Source: CAKSFT01 sp045544615 (lineage in GTDB: Bacteria > Bacillota > Clostridia > UBA1381). From it: DNA of 19,212 nucleotides. Shown here one piece after another: positions 1 to 7,899 of this stretch (within the stretch, counting starts at the first letter, position 1; each line of letters opens with the position of its first letter). The notes under the pieces were generated by a model. It had not been told where the DNA came from. It ran no database searches and worked only from the letters and a program-made list of their open reading frames with translations. The stretch covers positions 1 through 19,212 of the forward strand of contig JAZPZI010000035.1 of assembly GCA_045544615.1 (NCBI GenBank). Reading direction: 5' to 3'. A program made the position numbers and the translations under genes.

Positions 1-9
1 CATTTTGAC

Positions 10-170
10 TGTGGATAATTGTAGAAAACATACATCGAAGCAGACACAATAAGATTGGTAATAGCCTCAAAGATCACAAGAAGAAAAGAAAATGGTGGAT
101 AACTATGCTGAAAAATAGTCCTCAGAAAAACAATCAACACGTTTTTTCTGAGGACTTTAACTTATCCACA
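10..170. promoter_or_regulatory. cluster of DnaA-box-like sequences
   Basis: Two exact matches to the DnaA box consensus TTATCCACA occur, at 10-18 (minus orientation) and 162-170 (plus). A third copy with one mismatch (TTATCCACC) lies at 94-102 (minus). The surrounding sequence is AT-rich and no gene fits in 1-246. The boxes at 94-102 and 162-170 are inverted and enclose the hairpin at 118-155. Three boxes in 160 bases could belong to a replication origin, a DnaA-titrating locus or a DnaA-regulated promoter. Neither dnaA nor dnaN is visible, so the role is inference. The left side is cut by the window edge. Confidence 0.4.
118..155 (-). terminator. hairpin, probable terminator of the AraC gene
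   Basis: A perfect 13-bp inverted repeat has arms at 118-130 and 143-155 and an 11-base loop. Read on the minus strand, the stem is followed by a T-rich tract (TATTTTT), as expected for an intrinsic terminator about 90 bases past the AraC stop codon at 247. On the plus strand the tract is weaker (TTTAACTT). Confidence 0.55.
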
Positions 171-246
171 AAATAAATTTTTAAAATTCAGCATTTTGCC
201 TAATGATTACGTTGGCCTGTGAACAGTAACAATTATTTCACTTCAC

Positions 247-1071
247 TTAATTTCTTTGTATGTAGTGCGATGGTAAAATGCCCATTTCCCTTTTAAACAC
301 CGAAGAAAAATAGTTAGGGCTTGAAAAGGATAATTTTTCACTTATCTCATTTATAGGCATTCCCTGTTTAATAAAATTCAGAGAATGTATTATTTTAAGC
401 CTTGTAAAATAATGCATAACACCGCATCCTGCATAATTTTTAAAAAGTTTCTTTATGTAGCTCGAGCTTATGTGTGTTCCCTTTGATATATCCTCAAGTA
501 ATATATTTTCACATATATTCGCATTCATAAAATTAATTATTTCGCTGTATCTTCGTGCAGACAGGGTTGCATCTTTTTTGTATTCAGGTGAAGATTCAAA
601 AATAACAGAAAGTAAAAAGAGTTCTAACATTTTAATTGCTATTATTTCTTCTATGGGACTGTTATTTAGCTTTTTAGAAATTGCCTCAATATGTTCAAAA
701 CTGTTGTCTATTTGGGCATAAGCATTTTCTAACTTTTCGGCGAGGCTTCTGTTCATGGTAAAAACGCCCTCCGACAAATTATGTTCAACATTTGTATCAA
801 GACTGAAGGATATTATTTTAAATACAGTCGGAGGCTCTGTCTTTTTCGCCCAGAATCTGTGAAATTCCATTGGTGCGTGAAAAATTGCCTGCCCTGCTGA
901 AAGCTCATATACATTTTCATCCTCAGCAACCGTAAGCTTTCCCCTTTCTACATACACCATTTCCCAGAAGTCATGACGTTCTCCCTTAAAGTAATGTTCT
1001 TCCCCATAGTCTCTGGTAAATATACTGTTAATACTTTTTACTTTTAAAAATTTTTCAGGTTCGTAATACAT
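247..1071 (-). CDS. AraC family transcriptional regulator
   Basis: This 274-residue protein has the standard layout of one-component sugar regulators. An N-terminal cupin-like sensor domain (about residues 15-100; HDFWEMVYVERG, then a jelly-roll stretch ending HAPMEFHRF) is followed by a C-terminal double helix-turn-helix (about 175-274). The second helix pair carries the family pattern INEISEKLSFSSPNYFSSVFKR and ends in GILPSHYI, a variant of the usual GxTPxxYR. The start is an ATG preceded by AGAGGAAAT. It is transcribed away from the GH109-like oxidoreductase gene, with 118 bases between them, so it probably controls that gene and perhaps the other sugar genes. The ligand is unknown. Confidence 0.9.
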   Translation of the reverse strand: MYYEPEKFLKVKSINSIFTRDYGEEHYFKGERHDFWEMVYVERGKLTVAEDENVYELSAGQAIFHAPMEFHRFWAKKTEPPTVFKIISFSLDTNVEHNLSEGVFTMNRSLAEKLENAYAQIDNSFEHIEAISKKLNNSPIEEIIAIKMLELFLLSVIFESSPEYKKDATLSARRYSEIINFMNANICENILLEDISKGTHISSSYIKKLFKNYAGCGVMHYFTRLKIIHSLNFIKQGMPINEISEKLSFSSPNYFSSVFKREMGILPSHYIQRN

Positions 1072-1189
1072 ATTTCCTCTGTGATATCCTTTTTTATACT
1101 TTTTGTATCTTTTTTTAGCTTGATTTATAAATTCAGTATGTTATTCTAAGTGTAACATATAAATTTTCGTTTGTAAAGGAGTTTTGAAA
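1072..1189. promoter_or_regulatory. divergent intergenic control region
   Basis: This AT-rich gap lies between the AraC gene and the GH109-like gene. A weak candidate promoter for the plus-strand gene reads TTGATT, 16 bases, TATTCT (about 1123-1150). A weak -35 would fit an AraC-activated promoter. AAAGGAG at 1175-1181 is the ribosome binding site of the plus-strand gene. No clear operator repeat was recognised. Confidence 0.3.
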
Positions 1190-2419
1190 ATGATTAAGCT
1201 TGGTTATATCGGTCTTGGCGGTAGAGGCAGAAATATGCTTAAAACCGTAATTGACAGCTTTGACAACGTTGAAGTTGCAGCTTTATGTGAAATAGACGAA
1301 GCAAGACTTGAACAAGGCAAAAAAATTGTGGAAGAAAAAACAGGTAAAACACCATTATGCACAAAAAACGAGGATGATATTTTTAACCTCGACATAGACT
1401 GTGTTATAATAATGACCTACTGGGAAACACACATTCCCCTTGCAATAAAGGCTATGAAAAAAGGAATCCGCCCCGGTATTGAGGTAGGCGGTGCATATTC
1501 GCTGGAAGATTGCTTCAGACTTGTAAGGGCTTATGAAGAAACAGGCGTTCCCTGTATGATGCTTGAAAACTGCTGTTACGGAAAACGTGAGCTTACTGTA
1601 CTTAAAATGGTGAAAGAAGGCCTTTTCGGTGAAATCGTACATTGCAGTGGCGGATACCATCACTACCTTGCTGACGAAATAACACACGGCAATGAAAGAT
1701 ACCATTACCGCTTGAGAAACTACATAAACAGAAACTGCGAAAACTATCCCACACATGAACTTGGACCAATTGCAAACGTGCTTAAAATAAACCGCGGAAA
1801 CCGAATGGTTAAACTTACATCTACTGCCTCAAAGGCACGTGGTCTTACCGATTATGTAAAAGAGCACATTGAAGATTACCCATATCTTGAAAATACAGTT
1901 TTTGCTCAGGGCGACATTGTTACAACAGTTATAACCTGTGCAGACGGTTCAACAATTGTGCTTACCCTTGACACAACCTTACCGAGAGCATATTCAAGAG
2001 GTTTTACAGTGCGAGGAACAAATGGTTCATATTTTGAAGACAACGACTCCTTCTTCTTCCCCAATAACGGAGAACACATAAAGGCCGAAGAAGAATTTGA
2101 CTGGTCACCACAATATAAAAACGGTGTTGAATACCGTGAAAAAAATATGCATCCCCTATGGAAAAAGTACGGTGATGCAGCCGCAAAGTCAGGCCATGGC
2201 GGCATGGACTATATGGTTCTTTCAGCATTCTTTGAAAGTGTAAAAAAACAAGAAGAACCGCCAATAGACACGTACGATACAGCAAGCTGGATGAGTATAA
2301 CTCCACTTTCCGAGGAATCAATACAAAAAGGCGGTATGCCCGTTGCAATACCTGACTTCACAACAGGCAAATGGGCAATGGAAAGGCCAAAATCAAATCT
2401 TGAATTTTCTCTTGATTAA
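1190..2419 (+). CDS. Gfo/Idh/MocA family protein, GH109-like
   Basis: This 409-residue protein has an N-terminal Rossmann domain (GLGGRG at residues 8-13) and a C-terminal alpha/beta oxidoreductase domain. The usual EKP motif reads EVGG. The middle resembles glycoside hydrolase family 109, NAD-dependent enzymes that release N-acetylgalactosamine by transient oxidation: an HYRLRNY stretch, then YPTHELGPIA, then INRGNR. Activity on GalNAc or another glycoside is an inference; a plain sugar dehydrogenase is the alternative. No signal peptide is visible, so it should be cytoplasmic. The ATG at 1190 is preferred over an in-frame TTG six bases upstream, because AAAGGAG at 1175-1181 spaces correctly only to the ATG. 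It is monocistronic, followed by a strong hairpin, and divergent from an AraC regulator. Confidence 0.8.
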   Translation: MIKLGYIGLGGRGRNMLKTVIDSFDNVEVAALCEIDEARLEQGKKIVEEKTGKTPLCTKNEDDIFNLDIDCVIIMTYWETHIPLAIKAMKKGIRPGIEVGGAYSLEDCFRLVRAYEETGVPCMMLENCCYGKRELTVLKMVKEGLFGEIVHCSGGYHHYLADEITHGNERYHYRLRNYINRNCENYPTHELGPIANVLKINRGNRMVKLTSTASKARGLTDYVKEHIEDYPYLENTVFAQGDIVTTVITCADGSTIVLTLDTTLPRAYSRGFTVRGTNGSYFEDNDSFFFPNNGEHIKAEEEFDWSPQYKNGVEYREKNMHPLWKKYGDAAAKSGHGGMDYMVLSAFFESVKKQEEPPIDTYDTASWMSITPLSEESIQKGGMPVAIPDFTTGKWAMERPKSNLEFSLD

Positions 2420-2425
2420 AAGCAA

Positions 2426-2468
2426 GGTTGTGTGGCGAATAGAAAAATTCGCCACACAGCCTTATTTT
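2426..2468. terminator. bidirectional intrinsic terminator
   Basis: Two 15-base arms at 2426-2440 and 2447-2461 pair with a single G-T wobble around a 6-base loop (AGAAAA). TTATTTT follows on the plus strand and TTGCTTTT on the minus strand. It sits seven bases after the stop of the GH109-like gene and 118 bases past the stop of the convergent AraC gene, so it can serve both. Confidence 0.75.
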
Positions 2469-2585
2469 GAAGTGGAAGTAAACTTTTCACTTCACTTGCA
2501 TTATTCAGCAAAAGAAGATATTTTTATATCCATAGGCATATTTTGGAATGTCAATAGCAAAAGGCCACTTTATATATTGCAAAAA

Positions 2586-3413
2586 CTACGATTCTATTAC
2601 ACGTGCCAGTATAATTTCATCCCTTTGTGAGGGAGTAAAGCCAAAATACTTTGTATAATTTCTAAAAAAAGTGCCGTAGTCCGTAAAACCGCACTCCGTA
2701 TAAATTTCCGTAGGCTTTTCCCCCATTGCGATAAGCTGTTGCGCCTTTGAAAGCCGCTTCATATTTATATACTTTTTGGGACTTATCTTCATATTTTCCA
2801 TAAAAAGGTGATGCAGATGACTTTTCGTAACACAAACCTCACGGCTTATATCGTCTATTGTAACGGGCTCTTTATAATGGCTGTTTATGTAATCCACGGC
2901 ACGTTGTATGGTGGGGTGAACATTGCTTTGGTTAACGTTAAATTCCTCAATAGGCTCTGCATAAAGATTAAACAAAAGCTCCTCCACAAGGTTTTTAACA
3001 AGAATTTTATAGTCTTCCTCTTCCAGCTTACCGTAATAAAAATCAATTTTTTCAAAAAGTTCCTGTATTTGCCTCTTTCCGCTGCAGTTTATAATATCAA
3101 GCTCTTTGGGAAGCTTGTGAAAAATCCCGTTTGCAATTTTATTTTCGTCAAATAAAATATTATACCTCTCGTAAATTTCACTGCCGTCAATTCTTATGCG
3201 GTGGGGAATGTTAGTGCGGAAAAACACAAGGCTGTCCTTTGGCATTTTATAGGTTTTTTCACCAATTACCGCAGAAATATTACCACTTTTCAAAAAAATC
3301 AGTTCACATATATCGTGAGTGTGAAAATGAAAATTGTCATCACTAGGACTGTATATCATACTATGTCTTTGGGTTATGGTTTCATCTTCTGAAAACGAAT
3401 AAATTTTAAACAC
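2586..3413 (-). CDS. AraC family transcriptional regulator
   Basis: A 275-residue regulator with an N-terminal cupin sensor domain (HDICELIFLKSGNI near residue 33, then FRTNIPHRI) and a C-terminal AraC double helix-turn-helix. The first helix pair is around ISREVCVTKSHLHHLFM. The second is around EIYTECGFTDYGTFFRNYTKYFGFTPSQ, which carries the classic GF..Y.F...F....G.TP signature. The start is a GTG eight bases after GGAGG; an ATG two bases upstream is out of frame. It is divergent from the three-gene oxidoreductase operon starting at 3547 and probably regulates it. It is only distantly similar to the AraC protein at 247-1071, so the two are not a recent duplication. The inducer is unknown. 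Confidence 0.9.
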   Translation of the reverse strand: MFKIYSFSEDETITQRHSMIYSPSDDNFHFHTHDICELIFLKSGNISAVIGEKTYKMPKDSLVFFRTNIPHRIRIDGSEIYERYNILFDENKIANGIFHKLPKELDIINCSGKRQIQELFEKIDFYYGKLEEEDYKILVKNLVEELLFNLYAEPIEEFNVNQSNVHPTIQRAVDYINSHYKEPVTIDDISREVCVTKSHLHHLFMENMKISPKKYINMKRLSKAQQLIAMGEKPTEIYTECGFTDYGTFFRNYTKYFGFTPSQRDEIILARVIES

Positions 3414-3546
3414 ATCCTCACCTCCTGAACTTTACTGATTATAAACCCGTTTCACACTTTTTGCAATATAAAAACAGATTTTCAATTATATACTTTTCAA
3501 AAAATATGGTTTATGATAAAGAAAAAATAACAAGGAGGTTTTATTT

Positions 3547-4617
3547 ATGAATAAATTGAACGTTGCCATAATCGGCCAAGGCAGAAGCGGACGTAACATC
3601 CACGGCACATACTTCAAGTCAGAAATCAACACACTTTTTAACGTAGTTGCAATAGTTGAAACAGACGAAGAAAGACGTAAAAGAGCTTTGGAGGAATATC
3701 CGGGTTGTGAAGTTTTTGCATGTCATACAGAGCTTTACGGCAGAAAGGATATTGACCTTGTCGTAAATGCATCAATGTCCAAAGATCACTACCGTATTGC
3801 AAAGGATTTACTTGAAAACGGCTTTAACGTAGCAACAGAAAAGCCTTTTGCACGAAACCGTTATGAATGTGACAACCTTATTAAAATAGCAAATGAAAAT
3901 AATCTTAAGCTTGGTGTATTCCATCAGTCACTTTTTGCTCCCTTCTTTGTTAATGCAAAGGAAGTTGCTGAAAGCGGAAAGCTTGGTAAAATAAAGCAGA
4001 TTGACATTACATACAACAGCTTTTCAAGAAGATGGGACTGGCAAACAGCACAAGTTGAAATGGGCGGTAACATCTACAACACAGGTCCACATCCAATTGG
4101 CTACGGTCTGGCATTTTTAGACTTTGACCCCGGTTTTAAGGTTGTGTATTCAAGCCTTGACCATGTTTTGTCAAGCGGTGACTCTGACGACTATGCAAAA
4201 ATTCTTATTACAGCGCCAAACAAGCCACTTGTTGACATTGAAGTATCTTCAATAGATGCTTATGCCGCATCTACAATTAAAATTTTAGGCTCAAGAGGTA
4301 CCTTTAAAACATCTCAAAGCGAATGGGAAATGACATATATTGCAGACGGTGAAAACCCTGAACAAAAGCTTATTTTAACACCCCTTAAGGACGAAGAGGG
4401 CTTGCCTGTGTACTGCAGAGAAGACCTTAAAAAGCACGTGGAAAAGGGCGCAACCAAGGGCACAGCATTCGACACAGGTACAAAGCTTTTCTACGAAATG
4501 ATGTACGAGGCAATTGTAAACAACAAGGAAATGGTAATCAAGCCTGAATATGCCGCTATGGTTATAAGTGTTATTGAACAGGTGCACGCCGAAAATCCGT
4601 TGCCCGTTAAATTTTAG
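3547..4617 (+). CDS. Gfo/Idh/MocA family oxidoreductase
   Basis: This 356-residue protein has the two-domain architecture of NAD(P)-dependent sugar and inositol dehydrogenases. The N-terminal Rossmann fold carries GQGRSG (residues 10-15) and an acidic residue pair (VETDEE, about 37-42) where the cofactor ribose is normally read. The canonical EKP motif is at 98-100, and a C-terminal beta-sheet domain contains GGNIYNTGPHPIGY, where the family's substrate-binding histidine usually sits. The start has an ideal AGGAGG. It is the first gene of a three-gene operon (gaps 11 and 4 bases) of different Gfo/Idh/MocA proteins, each probably acting on a related sugar or sugar acid. The substrate cannot be told from sequence. 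Confidence 0.88.
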   Translation: MNKLNVAIIGQGRSGRNIHGTYFKSEINTLFNVVAIVETDEERRKRALEEYPGCEVFACHTELYGRKDIDLVVNASMSKDHYRIAKDLLENGFNVATEKPFARNRYECDNLIKIANENNLKLGVFHQSLFAPFFVNAKEVAESGKLGKIKQIDITYNSFSRRWDWQTAQVEMGGNIYNTGPHPIGYGLAFLDFDPGFKVVYSSLDHVLSSGDSDDYAKILITAPNKPLVDIEVSSIDAYAASTIKILGSRGTFKTSQSEWEMTYIADGENPEQKLILTPLKDEEGLPVYCREDLKKHVEKGATKGTAFDTGTKLFYEMMYEAIVNNKEMVIKPEYAAMVISVIEQVHAENPLPVKF

Positions 4618-4628
4618 GAGGACTAAAA

Positions 4629-5489
4629 ATGTATAAAATAGCTATACTCGGATGTGAGAACTCACACGCGAATAACTTTTTAAAAGTAATGAAAGAAAAT
4701 GAAAAATTTTCAGATGTAGAGGTTATTGGTGTTTTCAGTGAGGATATGGAAGCTGCAAACAAATTAAAGGACGAATTTGGTGTAAATGTTGCCGAAAGCT
4801 ATGACGAATTTGTCGGCAAGGTTGACGGCATCATAAACACTGCCCGCCATGGAGATAACCATTACAAATACCTAAAGCCATACATTGCATCGGGCATACC
4901 TATGTTTATAGACAAGCCTGTTACGGTTTCCGAAAAGGATGCGGAAAAATTTAAGGCAGAGCTTATTAAAAACAACATTAAAATAAGCGGCGGCTCTACA
5001 CTTAAGCATCCGGATGCAATTACAGCGCTTAAAAAGGCAGTTGCGGAAAAGACATACGGCGAGGTTTACGGCGGTTTTCTTCGTTCACCCATCAGCTTGG
5101 AAAATGCATACGGTGACTTCTTCTTCTATTCACAGCATCTTGTACAGATGACAAGTGAGGTTTTCGGTTACTTCCCAAATTCCGTAATAGCTTTTAAAAA
5201 CGGAAATATTGTAACCTGCACAGTACGTTACGACGAATATGATGTTAATATGGAATATGTAAACGGCAACTATAATTATTTTGCATCCATAAGCTGTGAA
5301 AATGACTTTGTTGCAAAACCGGTTACTCTGGAAAATGTTTCCGCAAAGGAATTTGCAGAATTTTACACTATTCTTACGGGTGGCGAACAGCCACAGAGCT
5401 ATGACGAATTCTTTGCACCTGTATACTTTATGAATGCAATTTATCGTTCACTTGAAAGCGGTAAGGAAGAAATTGTAAAGAGAGGTTAA
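4629..5489 (+). CDS. Gfo/Idh/MocA family protein, short divergent form
   Basis: At 286 residues this is shorter than typical members (330-400). The N-terminal Rossmann strand reads AILGCENSHA, lacking the usual GxGxxG but keeping the histidine seen in a divergent subgroup. The EKP motif reads DKP (residues 95-97) and is followed by a helix rich in lysine. The C-terminal domain is compact and lacks the extended sheet of full-length members. It could be a catalytic dehydrogenase or a non-catalytic partner of its neighbours. AGGAGG lies eight bases before the ATG and overlaps the stop of the preceding gene, and the next gene starts after only four bases. That spacing suggests coordinated production of the three proteins. 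Confidence 0.78.
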   Translation: MYKIAILGCENSHANNFLKVMKENEKFSDVEVIGVFSEDMEAANKLKDEFGVNVAESYDEFVGKVDGIINTARHGDNHYKYLKPYIASGIPMFIDKPVTVSEKDAEKFKAELIKNNIKISGGSTLKHPDAITALKKAVAEKTYGEVYGGFLRSPISLENAYGDFFFYSQHLVQMTSEVFGYFPNSVIAFKNGNIVTCTVRYDEYDVNMEYVNGNYNYFASISCENDFVAKPVTLENVSAKEFAEFYTILTGGEQPQSYDEFFAPVYFMNAIYRSLESGKEEIVKRG

Positions 5490-5493
5490 GATT

Positions 5494-6456
5494 ATGAATA
5501 TAGCTTTTGCAGGCTTCAGACACCCACACATTCTTGGTCTTTACAATTCCGTTATTGAAAGTAAAGACATTAAGCTAGTAGGCTGTTTTGAAGAAAATGA
5601 AGATGCTAAAAAGCAGGCTGAAGAAAGCCTTAGAGCAAATTTTAACTTTAATTCCTACGAAGAAATTTTAAAGGATGCAGATGTTGATGCAGTAGCAATA
5701 GGCGACTATTACGGCAAAAGAGGTAAAATGGTAACAGATGCCCTTAAGGCAGGCAAGCACGTAATTTGCGACAAACCAATATGCACCGATTTGGATGAGC
5801 TTTCCGAAATTGAAAAATTGTCAAAGGAAAAGAACTTGCAGGTTTGCTGTATGCTGGATTTGCGCTATCTTCCACAGGTACCAAAGGTGTGTGAAATTAT
5901 AAAAAGCGGTGAAATAGGCGAAATAAAAAATGTAACCTTTACAGGTCAGCATTGCCTTGACTACGGCAACCGCCCAATGTGGTACTTTGAAGAGGGTAAG
6001 CACGGCGGCACAATAAACGACATTGCAATCCACGGTGTTGACCTTGTACGCTTTATTACAGGCAAAAACCTTACAAAGGTAAACTGTGCAAAGACATGGA
6101 ACGCCTTTGCGGACAAAGAGCCGGACTTTAAAGACTGCGGTCAGTTTATGGCGGAATTTGACGGTATCGCCTTAATGGCTGACGTTTCCTACGCCGCACC
6201 GAAATTTAACGACATAATGCCAACATACTGGGACTTTTACTTCTGGGGCACAAAGGGACTTTTAAAGTTCAATATTGCAAACAACGAAATTCACATATTC
6301 AAAAACGAGGAAGAAATTATTGAATGCCCAAACAGTAAAAGCGAATATCTTAGGGACTTTATTTCGGAAATCAACGGTGTAAAAACCATAATGAACACCG
6401 AAGATATTTTGAAATCACAAAGACAGGTGCTTGAAATCCAGAAAGCATCTGAATAA
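5494..6456 (+). CDS. Gfo/Idh/MocA family oxidoreductase
   Basis: This 320-residue NAD(P)-binding sugar oxidoreductase begins with the Rossmann strand IAFAGFRHPH, which resembles the preceding protein rather than the canonical GxGxxG. DKP at residues 93-95 replaces EKP. GGTINDIAIHGVDLVRFITG carries the G(G)...D...H pattern usual for the substrate and catalytic residues of the family. The C-terminal region has the expected strands (DFYFWGTKG LLKF). The start follows AGAGAGG, a weaker ribosome binding site than its neighbours have, consistent with coupling across the 4-base gap. It is the last gene of the operon, ending just before two hairpins. The substrate is unknown. Confidence 0.85.
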   Translation: MNIAFAGFRHPHILGLYNSVIESKDIKLVGCFEENEDAKKQAEESLRANFNFNSYEEILKDADVDAVAIGDYYGKRGKMVTDALKAGKHVICDKPICTDLDELSEIEKLSKEKNLQVCCMLDLRYLPQVPKVCEIIKSGEIGEIKNVTFTGQHCLDYGNRPMWYFEEGKHGGTINDIAIHGVDLVRFITGKNLTKVNCAKTWNAFADKEPDFKDCGQFMAEFDGIALMADVSYAAPKFNDIMPTYWDFYFWGTKGLLKFNIANNEIHIFKNEEEIIECPNSKSEYLRDFISEINGVKTIMNTEDILKSQRQVLEIQKASE

Positions 6457-6463
6457 CAAGAAA

Positions 6464-6529
6464 GTGTGCCCGGCGGGCGCACTAAAAAAACAGCTGTCAA
6501 CATATCAATTATGTTGACAGCCTTTTTTA
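6464..6529. terminator. double-hairpin bidirectional terminator
   Basis: The first hairpin has 8-base arms at 6464-6471 and 6475-6482 (one wobble, GGC loop). The second has perfect 12-base arms at 6493-6504 and 6510-6521 with a 5-base loop. The second is followed by CTTTTTTAT on the plus strand and by seven T residues (after CTG) on the minus strand. It separates the convergent oxidoreductase operon and esterase gene and can stop transcription from both. Confidence 0.85.
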
Positions 6530-7882
6530 TCAGCCTACGTAGTTATCAACTTCCTCTACATCTGTTGCTCCGTCAGCCATTTCTTCATTTGCAATGTTAA
6601 ATGGTGATGCCAGGTAGCCTTCACCGTTATAAAGGTTGTGGGTTGGGTTATTGCCATAGCCCATAGATACGCTTGAAGCCACAACGCCCTCTTCCCATTT
6701 AAGGGTAAGGGTGTTGCCTGAAATTTCGGGATGCACTGTAAATGCCACACCAACCTCGTTATAAACATAGGTATCTTCTAAATAATCACCGCGAATTTCA
6801 AGCTTATCGCAATGTGTAAAGGTAATTTTTACACCGTTTTCTATCCATTCTGCTGTATCGAAAACAGGACCGCAGTATTCTTGCTTTATGCCGAACTGTT
6901 CGCATAAAACCGCCTTTGCAAGTGCAACGGAAACCTCTTTTTTACGTGTTGGGTGTATAAGCCTTGCCTCACCTGTTTTTACAAGGGTGGTCATATACAC
7001 ATTGTCCGTATTTTTGGAAACGTATTCAATACCCTGACGTATTGCACCCCAGTCTGTATCATCATTATTCACATAGGGCATAATCTGTACACAGTAAAAT
7101 GGCAGATTGTCATTCCAGAGCTCTCGCCAGTTTTTAATCATAATATCAAGGCGTGTGCCGTATGTAACACTTTCTTCCTTCTGGGTGTTACTTTCACCCT
7201 GATACCACAAAACTCCGTTTACCGCAAAGGGCGCAACATTTAAAAGCTTGTTTTTATATAGCCAGGATTCCTGATTAAAAAGTCGTGCATAGTAGCTTTT
7301 TCCTTTAACGGGCATAAGTGCTTGATATTCTTCCGTTTCAACAATCTCAGGTGCTGTCCACGCATCTACTCGGGATGAGCCCCAGTTACAGGAAATTACA
7401 CCAACAGGCACACCTGTGTTTACATATAGGTGCTTTGCAAAATAATAGCCTATTGCAGAAAATCCCATTGCATCCTCACCCTTGCATTCATGCCATACTG
7501 CAAGATCACAAAGTCTGTGGTTCTCGTAGTAGTACGAATGTGGCTCGGTGAAAAATCTGATATTGGGGTTGTCCTCAAGTTCAATATCACATGTGCTTCG
7601 AAGCAGAAGATACATGTTGGACTGTCCACCTGCAAAGTAAACATCACCAACAAGTATATTTGAAAAAATGGTTTCCTCACCGTTTAAAGTGACTTTAAGC
7701 TCGTAGGGACCGCCTGCCTCCATTGGAGGAAGATATCCACGGAATTCACCGTTTTCAGACTCAAATTCAACAGAATTACCGCAAAATTCTGCCTTGCCCT
7801 TTCCCTCACCTGTTCCGAAAATACAAATTTCCTTGTTACGTTGAAAAATCATATCATTACTGAAAATTTCTGCCAATACCAT
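6530..7882 (-). CDS. sialate O-acetylesterase-like SGNH hydrolase
   Basis: This 450-residue SASA-family esterase should remove O-acetyl groups from sugars (sialic acid, or acetylated plant or host glycans). The nucleophile block FAGGQSNM is at residues 83-90 (Ser88). NWGSSRVDAWT (166-176) and LWYQGESN (225-232) are the conserved middle blocks, and the catalytic His is probably H310 in LIHPTRKK. The acid normally written DxHP or DIHP is not at its usual place (LIHP), so the catalytic Asp may be substituted or supplied elsewhere. There is no signal peptide, which implies action on imported sugars in the cytoplasm. The start is the ATG after TAGGAGG; an upstream in-frame ATG giving 17 more residues lacks a ribosome binding site. 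The upstream SDR gene ends 17 bases away. Confidence 0.85.
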   Translation of the reverse strand: MVLAEIFSNDMIFQRNKEICIFGTGEGKGKAEFCGNSVEFESENGEFRGYLPPMEAGGPYELKVTLNGEETIFSNILVGDVYFAGGQSNMYLLLRSTCDIELEDNPNIRFFTEPHSYYYENHRLCDLAVWHECKGEDAMGFSAIGYYFAKHLYVNTGVPVGVISCNWGSSRVDAWTAPEIVETEEYQALMPVKGKSYYARLFNQESWLYKNKLLNVAPFAVNGVLWYQGESNTQKEESVTYGTRLDIMIKNWRELWNDNLPFYCVQIMPYVNNDDTDWGAIRQGIEYVSKNTDNVYMTTLVKTGEARLIHPTRKKEVSVALAKAVLCEQFGIKQEYCGPVFDTAEWIENGVKITFTHCDKLEIRGDYLEDTYVYNEVGVAFTVHPEISGNTLTLKWEEGVVASSVSMGYGNNPTHNLYNGEGYLASPFNIANEEMADGATDVEEVDNYVG

Positions 7883-7899
7883 TTTAAATCCTCCTAGTT

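Noticed and set aside
1184..1189. TTG start two codons upstream in the GH109-like gene
   Set aside because: It lies two bases from the AAAGGAG site, too close to be used; the ATG at 1190 has normal spacing.
1355..1756. Minus-strand 133-codon frame inside the GH109-like gene
   Set aside because: Shadow of the plus-strand gene, which has clear family motifs and a ribosome binding site; the antisense product has no recognisable domain.
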